From Choanephora cucurbitarum (Eukaryota > Mucoromycota > Mucoromycetes > Mucorales > Choanephoraceae), in contig JAIWNI010000032.1 in assembly GCA_025331435.1 (NCBI GenBank), positions 62,001-126,000 of the forward strand: a stretch of DNA of 64,000 nt. The letters are read 5' to 3'. Below are positions 36,787 to 46,216 of the stretch, piece by piece. The number at the start of each line of letters is the position of its first letter. Positions within the stretch are counted from its first letter, which is position 1. The translations under genes and the position numbers were made by a program. A model generated the notes under the pieces. The model was not told the origin of the DNA and did no database searches. It saw only the letters and a program-made list of their open reading frames with translations.

Positions 36787-39112
36787 CTATTCTTGGGTAT
36801 TATCTTCATCTTCAAAAAACCAATCTACTTGTTGAATGATGGCCTCTACCACTCTGCCCTGTAAATCAGACATCATAATGCTACTCAAATCCTCTTGTGG
36901 TGCTCTTAAGAGACCTACAGAAAAGATAAGAGCTAGGTTGGAAGGCTCCATCTTGTTGATCTCTGAAAATGATGCGACTCGATTCAAATGTCGCATAAGG
37001 TATTTTAATACAGTAAAATTTGGTTTTGGTAGACTGTGAATGACAGATTTAATCTGATACATTCTTTCCTCGTAATCTGTAATTCCTACATTTACAGATT
37101 AAACTTCAGTCTGCTTTTCACGATACAAGGTAACCTTACTTGCTGCATCAATAAACCATTCGTAATACTCATATGTCATAAGAGGATTACGAAGTTCTCG
37201 GAAATAAAGCTTAAGTAATCCAGTAACAGCATTGATATCATGTTCTTCTTTCAGAGATACATGTTCACCTTTACATTTGATTGTCAGTGATTGTCTTGTC
37301 TACTTGATGGGTTTCTTTAGGCTTACCTTGGTTAAACATGGTCTTGTATTTCTGTATAGAAGAAGCTGGTCCAGATAATCGATAGATGCCTACTGATTGC
37401 AATCCTCTTTCCTCTACCTGCTGAATACAGAGTGATACAACATGAGGAATATCGCCGTTCTCTTCCATTCGCAATTCACCACCAAATACAGCATTTTCTA
37501 TAGTTATACGCTATGAGTCTTTCTTCTTCCATGCTGTCGCTTCTTTAATTACCACCAGGTGCACTTGTTTGCTTAGGCGAAGTCATTGTTTCAGAATAAT
37601 CCCCACTTTTTCCCTGTTGTTTAGGAGAAAACCAATATTTCTTTCGGCTTTCATCTTCTTGAATCATTTTTCGGTTGACTTTCATTTGACTTTCATCAAT
37701 GCTGAGTGACTTCAATAGTCTCAAGATATCTGTGTGATCATCAATGAGTTCAATATCCTATCACTTCAGCTCTGCAATCTTCTTTATCCTTACCTGAATC
37801 CTCATTTTGTCCTTCTTTACGTGCAATTAGTTCTCTCATGATAGCATCTAACCACGCAGAGAATTCACTGTTGTTTGTTGTCTGAACGTACAATTTGACT
37901 TTTCTAGGTGTGGATATGATAAAGACGTGTTTGCGTTTTGTATCCTGTTTTCCAGCAGGATCAATTTTACAAGAATCCAAATCAAAACTACCTACAGGAA
38001 CACGAGATTTGGACGATTTCTATCACATATAGATGTAAATCTCAATAGTCTGTTTCCTTTGATTTCTTTTACCTTATTTTTGGCATGGCTCTCTTTATAC
38101 AGCAGCAAGAATCCGTTGGATAGTACTGCATAGTATGCTTTCCAAGAACTCAATTTGCTGCCTGCATCTTTCTCTGAAATCATCTTCATTTCAACATAGC
38201 CTTGATGTCGAATCCATTCCTTTTGTAAGCGATCCACTTCGAGCTTGGATAGATCCTCAGCAGACAAGCCTTCTATCATCTCATCCAGATCGACATTGTT
38301 TCGTGGTGGTAGTGGTGGCGGAGAAGAAGGTGATGGTGAAAGTTGATCTTCTGCTGTTTCATCCTCTGTAGGGCGGTCCCATGTTGTCTGGCGTGTATTT
38401 TCATTAAAATAATAGATGCTACCATCAGGTGCTTTTTTTTTTGAATATGCATCAGTACAAATCAAATGCATACGTTCAAGTAGAAAACGATCCTTACCGT
38501 AGGCTTCTTGCCAACCATCAGGCAAAGAAGCTTTGTTCATAATAGCAGGTGCTGAAGCCACTGTGCAGAGAGGATGATCTTTTACTACCTCCTCTTCTTT
38601 TGCAATTATTATATCTGTATCTGATTTGATTGAGTCATGGTGTTCAAGTGGGATTTCTTGAGGTAGGGTTGAGTCTGCTACCTTGTGTATATCAAAGTAA
38701 GTATTTCAAGATAAAGTAAAGAAACAGAAAAAAAAGTAAAGGCTTACAGTATTGTCTAGAAGAACATCAGTCGAAGAAAGTTACGCTAAAAAAGAACGTT
38801 ACCTTGATCTTCAACTGACTCCAGTTTTACTCTGTTTGCAGGAAAGAAGCCAATCTCATTACCCAGTTGACCTATTACAAAGTGCTTTTTTAACCTTTTG
38901 CCTCAGATCTGCAACTCTCATTCAGACTACCTTCCCACCTTTAAAAAAAAAGAAAGAGAAGAAAATAAGTATGTGTTTTTGGTTTCAAAGCAATAGAGTG
39001 GTTACTACCAGTCATCGTTATGTTTCTCTAATAGCTTGACTTTATCACCTTGCTTAAAGGAGAGTTCAAGTTCCCCTTCTGCAGTGTAATCCCAGAGAGC
39101 TATAAGTGACAT
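36787..39112 (-). CDS. SH3-WW-PH-RhoGAP protein
   Basis: My model has eleven coding exons: 39112-39009, 38938-38931, 38871-38803, 38755-38748, 38681-38498, 38431-38073, 38019-37794, 37729-37553, 37497-37327, 37268-37140 and 37085-36787, giving 577 residues. Domains in order: SH3 (1-55, [31 protein letters not shown]), WW (115-145, GWQEAY to TTWDRP), PH (about 195-310) and RhoGAP (about 378-575) with the arginine finger in GIYRLSG. RhoGAPs switch off Rho/Cdc42/Rac GTPases. Two exons are only 8 nt long and are required to keep frame and complete the SH3 and the linker. A 66-nt intron (38497-38432), free of stops, must be removed to give a normal WW domain. The order matches animal ARHGAP12/15/27 proteins. 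Confidence 0.85.
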
Positions 39113-39454
39113 TTTACAGATAAAGAGGGAAAGAGAAAGCAAGTGGTTCCTTTTCGGTTCTTAACATAAACTAGCGGCAATCTAAACCAATTTAAGATTA
39201 CTGCCAGCCAGAATTTACCAAATACCAAAAAAGTTAAGCTTATATAATACATTTTATTTGGAAGAATAAGCCTTATTACACATAATCATCTTATCGCCAA
39301 TAAAGAAAAAAGATAAAACAGAATGAAAAGAGAACATGCCTTTAGATAAAAAAAATAATAATAATACTACAAACACATACATATATATATGGGGTTAAAA
39401 AAGAAAGAAAGAGAGTTGGTCTAAACGTAAAGGGAAAAAAATGAACAATAACAA
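39113..39454. other. Intergenic between RhoGAP start and helicase stop
   Basis: 342 bp, AT-rich, holding the promoter of the RhoGAP gene and the 3' flank of the helicase gene. No other feature seen. Confidence 0.4.
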
Positions 39455-41077
39455 TTAATCAAAAACAATCTTAGTAGGCTTCTTGACTTCTCCTGTGGTA
39501 TCCTTAAAGAAGGCACCGTAAGCACTGTGAGCCTTCTTCTTAACAGTAGTACCGAAAGCCATCAAGTCTTCAGGCACTTCTTGGTTAGCTTGCTTCAGGA
39601 CATTGATGAGCTCACCAGAATGAGCCTTATCCTCAGGAGTGAAGAAAGTGTATGCCACACCCTTGTTACCACCACGACCAGTACGACCAATACGGTGCAC
39701 ATAAGATTCAATAGTGAGAGGGAATGTAAGGTTGATGACATATTCAACTTCAGGAATATCAAGACCACGAGCAGCAACATCAGTAGCAATCATCAAAGGG
39801 TAAGAACCATCCTTGAATGAGTTCAATGCATCTGTACGTTGTTGTTGATTTTTGTCACCATGGATACCAACTACCTTGAAACCATGGTATTCTAATGAAC
39901 GCTCAACACGGATAGCTTCCTTCTTGTAAAGAGCAAAGATCAACACTCTGTTCTTACGAGACTTGTGTACTTTCTTCAATAAATCCAAAAGGTGACGTTC
40001 TTTGTCTCTAGGGTTTTGGATAACCTTGACAATCTGTTGTACGTTTTGAGAAGCTGCAAGATCAGGAGAACCAATGGTGACACGCATGGGGTTTCTCAAG
40101 AAATCACTGGCAAGTTTACGAATGCTTTCAGGCCAAGTGGCAGAGAACATGAGTGTTTGACGATCCTTAGGGGTTTGACTCATGATAGAACGAATATCGT
40201 TTTCGAAACCGTCATCCAACATACGATCGGCTTCATCCAATACCATAAAAGATACTTCGCTCAAGTCACAGGCACCTTCGTTCACAAGATCAATAAGACG
40301 ACCTGGTGTGGCGACGACAATGTCAACACCTCTTTGGAAAGCTCTACGTTGGGGCTGTTTATCCACACCACCATATACACAAATAGAACTGACACCGACA
40401 GCCTTACCAGCAGCTTCGGCTTGTTCAGCACTTTGCATAGCCAACTCACGGGTAGGGGAGACAACCAACATAAGGGGCTTGCCTGACTTTCTACCCTTCT
40501 TCAATTGGGTAGCGATATGAACTAAACCAGGGATAGTGAAGGCAAGTGTCTTACCAGAACCTGTTTCAGCAATACCAATGATGTCTCGGCCTGAAAGGGT
40601 AATGGGCCAAGTAGAGGCTTGAATAGGAGTGGGATTCTTGAAGTTCTTGACAACTTCCAACATGTTGCTGGGAAGGCCTGCATAGCTGAATTCAAGAATA
40701 GGACGAAGCTTAAGATCGCCAGTGATTTCGATGGTGTGCTTCTTATAGTATTCATCGATAGTGCTTTGAGGAAGAGCTGTGAGTTGAGAATCCTCTTGAT
40801 AAGTGTAGGATGCAAGAATTTCGACATTCTTGTTAGCAACCTTCTTGGGTGCTTCTTGTTGCTCTGTCTTTTCTTCAACCTTTTCCTTCTTCTCCTTCTT
40901 CTCCTTCTTTTCCTTTTTGTCCTTCTTCTTTTCCTTCTTTAACTTCTTGTCTTTCTTGGACACAGCAACATCCTCCTCTCTCTTTCTCTTCTCAGCCTAT
41001 TCAAACAGCATAAATCTTCATGCTCTAGTTTAAATCGTGTCTCTCTTTTCTACCTTCTCGATCTTGCTTGGGGACAT
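39455..41077 (-). CDS. DBP3: DBP3-type DEAD-box RNA helicase, 60S ribosome biogenesis
   Basis: Exons 41077-41054 and 40996-39455 encode 521 residues. Residues about 20-42 are a nearly pure Lys/Glu tract, a nucleolar-type basic tail seen in Dbp3. The core has Q-motif region FKNPTPIQASTWP, Walker A AETGSGKT, PTRELAMQ, TPGRLIDL, DEADRMLD, SATWPE, ARGLDIPEV and HRIGRTGRGG. FSYAGLP upstream of the Q motif and the short C-terminus ending KKPTKIVFD also fit Dbp3, which acts in pre-rRNA processing for the large subunit in the nucleolus. The first exon adds MSPSKIEK; the intron is 57 nt. Related paralogues (Dbp2/p68) cannot be fully excluded, but the basic N-terminus and missing RGG tail argue against them. 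Confidence 0.93.
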
Positions 41078-42433
41078 AATAAAGCTTATTATAAAACAAG
41101 TTTCCTTTTGAAAAAAGCTTTTTTTTTTATTTAAATATCTCAACTAAAAAATTTAGAAATTGTGACTATTTGTCGTTTGGAACAAATCGTATAATGGCCT
41201 TTGCACTTGATTTGGAAATAATCTACCAAGGTATTTTTTTTTCGCTAGTGGTTGGCTTCTATTTCGATGCTACATTAAGCAGTAAAAGAGATAAAGAGTT
41301 CAACACAGAGCTATCATTGCTCGCTAGACACAGGATGTCGCAGTCGTCATATGATGTAATAGTCCTTCTGTTGTCATCGGCAAGTCTTGATCTTGGGCTC
41401 AAACCTTGTGTTTTCTTTAGTCTACTTGTTGAAGATGGATGAGTTAGTTTGAATTCTTCACTAACCTTGATCCTTGCTAGCACAACTTGAGCAATCCTAT
41501 TATAATTCGTCCTACAATTAACTACATTCTTTGTTTTCTCGATAATAGTATGCACTCATGCTATTGTTTTTCTAGAGATAACTGATATATATATATATAT
41601 ATATATATTGTATCGTTATATCTAAGCTAGCGATCACACGTACTAAGAACTTCAGAAACAAGTGAAAGCGAGCTTCAGAGCTTGTTCAAAAAGATGGAAA
41701 ACGCAACAATTCTAAAGATAACAGAAATGAACCAGTCGAAACGGATGTCGATAGTAAACAGCTTCTTCTTGATGGCATGATGGCATTACCAATTTTGAGA
41801 CCGGCGTGAACTTGAAGCTACCTGAAAGATTGGAGAAGATAAAGACCATCAAAGCTGAGATAGTTGCTGATCAGGGTTGCAATCAGTGTGAGCACACCAG
41901 GCATAGCGAAGAGAAGAAAGAGTGCTTCTTTCGACTAGTTTGCAGTGGAGAAATAGTTGAAGGAGAAGACTTTGACCTCAAGGACAGTTGATGCTTGTAA
42001 TGGCGTTTACTTGAAAGATTTTCGAAGCTTCTGTCAATACTTTGATTCAAGAAATAAAGATGGCATTCTTAAAAAAAAACAGAGACTGTACATTACTCTA
42101 AAGCCAGTTGTATGGCTGTGCCATCTCAGAGAGGTTCTTTATTCATTGATATTTGTAATTTCGATTTGACTTTTTTTTGTGTGCTACAATACGGAAATGC
42201 TGCATGTGTAACACCTTCTCTGGGTGACTGGCTATTTTTTCTTTTTTATAAATATCTCTTTTTTTTCTCTCTCAATAAAAATCAGCTTTGTTCTCATCTA
42301 TTCTATTTCTACCTAACTTATCCTATACGGATCTTTTTGTCCTTCGAGACTTTAATTTTCTTTATACTTTTCTTTCTTTATATTTTCTTTGTATTTTTCT
42401 TTTCTTTGTATTTTCTTCAATTACTACACGTTA
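41078..42433. other. Intergenic with small orphan frames
   Basis: AT-rich. Frames at 41170-41442 and 42112-42456 (plus) translate T-rich spacer and are not convincing. The tract 42160-42440 is very T/C-rich on the plus strand and runs directly into the tandem array. No gene supported. Confidence 0.35.
41585..41608. repeat. AT dinucleotide microsatellite
   Basis: Twelve uninterrupted AT units. A likely polymorphic locus; no other role visible. Confidence 0.95.
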
Positions 42434-43150
42434 AACTAAACAAGTCTGCCATATAAGACTACCATAGTTAACCTTCGAATAAACAAGTCTACCTGATTAA
42501 CATATTCGATTTCACTTTTCTTTACCCAAACTAAACAAGTCTGCCATATAAGACTACCATAGTTTATTGAACTACCAAGTCCATTAGGATTAATCAGTTC
42601 TCTTCACCTTTTATATTACTAACAACTAAACAAGTCTGCCATATAAGACTATCATAGTTATTGAACTACCAAGTCCATTAGGATTAATCAGTTCTCTTCA
42701 CCTTTTATATTACTAACAACTAAACAAGTCTGCCATATAAGACTATCATAGTTATTGAACTACCAAGTCCATTAGGATTAATCAGTTCTCTTCACCTTTT
42801 ATATTACTAACAACTAAACAAGTCTGCCATATAAGACTATCATAGTTATTGAACTACCAAGTCCATTAGGATTAATCAGTTCTCTTCACCTTTTATATTA
42901 CTAACAACTAAACAAGTCTGCCATATAAGACTATCATAGTTATTGAACTACCAAGTCCATTAGGATTGAACTATTCTTTTTATTTTTCATACTTCTACAA
43001 CTAAACAAGTCTGCTTCTAAGACTACCATAGTTCCTGAATAACCAAGTCCAATAGGATTGAACTGTTCTTTTTACCTTTCTCTTACTTTTCCTCATAAAA
43101 CTAAACAAGTCTACTACTAAAGACTATCATAGTTATTACTTATATCTGAA
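42434..43150 (+). repeat. Tandem repeat array, unit about 94 bp
   Basis: A core beginning CTAAACAAGTCTGCCATATA starts at 42436, 42531, 42626, 42720, 42814 and 42908, with shortened versions at 43001 and 43101. The spacings are 95, 95, 94, 94, 94, 93 and 100 bp. The four inner units (about 42626-43000) are nearly identical; the outer ones are diverged, as expected for an array homogenised from the middle. Each unit contains AGTCT and AGACT arms around a short loop (a possible hairpin) and a second block, CCAAGTCCATTAGGATT. There is no ORF across the units. It is a minisatellite or satellite fragment. Confidence 0.93.
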
Positions 43151-44039
43151 TGACCAAGTCGTTAAGATTAACATATTCATATATTCTCTAAAGAAAACTA
43201 TAATTATTCCTTTTAAAACCCCTTCTCTCGTACAACAACGCTACACATGAAATACTATGAATCTCAGACGCTACAGCTCAAGTAGGCTATGAATCAGATT
43301 ATATAATTAAATAAAAAGCATCTCTCCTTTCGCATCCTTTGTATTTGAGCTGGCGATAATCGCAAAAGGATTGCAGAGCTTCAGATGCAATAAAGGGAAT
43401 TAAAGAGGGTAAGTAAACTAAGGTTTAGAAAGGTGTGAAAGACTCTTAATTTGTCTGATTTAAATATATGTGCTTCAGTCAAACGGTGCTTGATGCAAAT
43501 AGCACTTATCGGGTGCGTGCTCGAAGTCTTTGAGTAAATTAGTCTTTCGACAACAACAATGAGGCAAAAGAAGGACAAATAACTTGTCTGTCACAATATT
43601 TTTGTTAGGTCCAATCAACTCAATCTCTTACATCGCCCCCCTATATGACGCCTACAACAATCCTTTTCGGTGACTTTTGAAAAACGCGACACAAAGAGTT
43701 TGTTTTTCGCTCACGAATTGTAAAGACAGTCTTGAACTAAAAGCGCCCTAAAAATGATACCACAAAAAAGTAATCAAATGCCTTTCGTGAATTTGGCCAT
43801 TTGAACTACAAATGCTTGATGAACCAAATTCGAAAGTTTCGCCAATCGAGACCGGGAACTGTAAGTAAAGCAGTATTAGATATGGTCAGCATTAACCTTA
43901 TGTTTTAGGGCATTATGACAGCGCGTGAATCGCCTGACTGTAAGATGCTCGTGTAACTCAAACTTTGACTTTCAAAAGGAATAGATGGAATCAAAATTTT
44001 GTCTCTTATCATGATTCTCCCAAATCGAAGTCTTAAATC
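43151..44039. other. Intergenic, nothing recognised
   Basis: AT-rich spacer right of the tandem array. No supported ORF; a C-rich run near 43635 (ATCGCCCCCCTATATGACG) is unremarkable. It may hold the promoter of the small ORF that follows. Confidence 0.3.
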
Positions 44040-44288
44040 ATGTCTTCTCGCGATCGAAATGAAAAACGCAATCAAGCAGAATTCATGTCTTATCTTCGGT
44101 AGAAAAAAGAGTATTTGAAGAGGGTATCGTTTCTTTTTGCTTTGCATTAATTTAACTTGTTGTTTACTCCCTTTTTCTTGTTAGCCGATAACGACATGTT
44201 TTCCTCTGATTCTTCAGTTTACTTACCTGCGGTAAAGAAGCTCAAGCCCATCAACTATCTTGGTGGAGGTAAGGGCCAAAAGCTATGA
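44040..44288 (+). CDS. Possible small spliced gene, poorly supported
   Basis: An intron-like segment at 44097-44182 (GTAGAA donor, T-rich tract, TTAG acceptor) is followed by an open stretch ending with TGA at 44286-44288. That stretch reads ADNDMFSSDSSVYLPAVKK and then a Gly/Lys-rich end. The frame that splices correctly into it starts at ATG 44058 (or 44009), giving a protein of about 47-64 residues. A neater-looking frame from ATG 44040 (MSSRDRNEKRNQAEF) enters exon 2 out of frame and stops. Either one base has been lost, or this is not a gene. No family is recognised. A Tc1-like MITE lies 60 bp downstream. Confidence 0.25.
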
Positions 44289-44348
44289 AGCCCCTCTTCC
44301 TCTGTAAGTGTGCAATTGTGTTTAGTTATATATGGCTACTTATGTATA

Positions 44349-44549
44349 CAGTGACCCGCAAAACTGTCCAAAAAGAATTAAATTTGGCATTTATCTTCAT
44401 TTTAGGGACTTTGAACTCTATCAAACCCAAGCTTATTGTACCTCTTCTTGTAGCTCCAGATGTTTACTACATCCTCACAATGTTTGAAGCTGAATTTGAA
44501 AATCTTCAAAAAAATAGTCTATTTGGACAGTTTTGCGGATGCGTGTTGT
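44349..44549. mobile_element. Tc1/mariner-like MITE
   Basis: Perfect 17-bp inverted repeats, CCGCAAAACTGTCCAAA at 44356-44372 and its reverse complement at 44522-44538, bound a segment of about 200 bp. The left end reads TA-CAGTGACCCGC; CAGT plus a TA target is the usual Tc1/mariner terminus. The right end is less well preserved (GCGGATGCGTGTTG, then TA). The interior has no transposase, so it is a non-autonomous element moved in trans. The 110-codon plus-strand frame running through it is incidental. Confidence 0.75.
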
Positions 44550-46216
44550 ATCAGACACGAAAATACAATAAACTAAAATCTATAAGAGCAAGAAAAGCAC
44601 AACCAGAATCTATATAATCCTGGAAGAGCGAAAAGAGAGAGGAAGTTCTTTATTATCAAACGTGTGTGTCTAATTAATAGGAGATGGGCTGAATGAATTA
44701 CAGTGAGGTTACTATGCTAACTCTGATCCATCTTGAGCCAATGACAGACTGCAAAGTGGATCAAGAGTCTTAAGAGCGACAAGCGTTGTATGAATAAATC
44801 AATCCCATATCAAGTCAACTCAATAGACTATAAGTCAAGTACTGAGCCACAGCTATGTCTAAGTGCACTTTCTGCCTGAATAAAGCTATTGCATGTGTCG
44901 TATACTAAAATATTGACATAACAATGAAGATTGAAGCTACGCATAATTTATCTGAAGTCAGTTGTGAAGAAAATGAATATAAGCAGTATGTATTAGATCA
45001 AGACTATCTAGTTATACGCTTTAATTGACATGTGAATACAACAGGCCTCTACAGATTCTATTGCATATTGCAGAGACTTGCTTGATGCAAGCTGCTATAT
45101 ATATTAATATGTGCCTTAAGTAAACGTTTCCTCACGCTTGAAGAAGATGATAATGCGCAAGAAATATCATTTGAGTCTGCCACTCTCATTGAAAAGATGA
45201 TCAAAAGTACAGCTCTTGAGTATACAAGCACAAGCGTTGCTGCCAAGGAAAATTCTGAAGCAGCATTCATGCAGACGCATTTACCTTATCCATTCCTAAT
45301 GCTAACCTCAAGCGCTTTAGTCTTCTAGTAGAAATCAGACTAAATCAAACGTATTCAAATCGATAGAGTGTGTAAAGGCGGCTGGTGGATTTTGATATGT
45401 TTGGCAGGTCCGTTTCGTTCAAAGAATAATCAATTTGGACTACAAATTTTGCTGGTATCAAGATCAGGCATATCTTGATATTTGTCTCAGCCAAAATTTA
45501 CTGTAGTCAATGGATGTAGGCCCCATTCAGCTGCATGTATGGTTCTGGTGGAGTTAGCGTTGAATAACAACAAGCGAGATGAAAGAGACAAAATCACAGG
45601 ATCCGTTGAGTCTTATATAGTCACTGGTGTTGATCCGTCATTTAGGCGTATTCGGTTATTAAAAAGTATAGTCTATTGTTCTTGCACATTTCCTGCAGTG
45701 AAGTTATCATGGAGTTAGCATCTATTGGGTGTAGCGATTGAGATTCATAAAGTGTATGTTAGATGATGTTGAAAACAATATATTTAATCAGATCCTCAGT
45801 CACGAATAGTTTCCAAATGTAAAACAAAGCATATGACTTATTTTTTGGAATATGTTCTGAAGGTTTTCAAGATCCTCAAACAGGTGCAGTTAGTTTTTCG
45901 AAACGACCCCAAAACTCTTTGTTGTTCTTTGAAGGCAGCTTCAGTGTGAGCATTCAATTTTTATAAGTTTGTTTGACGCTGATAAAAAAAGCTCTAGCTC
46001 GCGTTTAAAAATCAAACTAAAATAAGCTTCAAAAATAAAGAGGTCTTTGCTTCGATCAACAAGCCAGAGTGACGGTTCTTCAATTGATAAGTCCCCTATT
46101 GATTGGCAAAATAAGCACCTACACCTCAAGACCGTCACTTATCGGTACATAAAATATGCATTTTCGTCAGTGTATAGTCCAATTTGAGTGCTTTTTTTTC
46201 TGTTATTCTGTGTATA
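44550..46216. other. Spacer with decayed coding remnants
   Basis: Protein-like but interrupted stretches occur on the plus strand: from about 45118 to 45330 (Glu/Ser-rich, ending at a TAG) and 45482-45718 (containing LVELALNNNKRDERDKITGS). They do not splice into one frame and probably derive from a decayed repeat-borne gene. A short imperfect inverted repeat, AGTGACGGTTCTT at 46068 and CAAGACCGTCACT ending near 46138, is noted separately. The last stretch is the upstream flank of the UPF0652 gene. Confidence 0.35.

Noticed and set aside
42434..43150. CRISPR-like look of the regular repeats
   Set aside because: The whole 94-bp unit is repeated, with no unique spacers, and the genome is clearly eukaryotic.
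44285..44617. 110-codon plus-strand ORF
   Set aside because: It runs through the MITE including both inverted repeats, so its translation is incidental.
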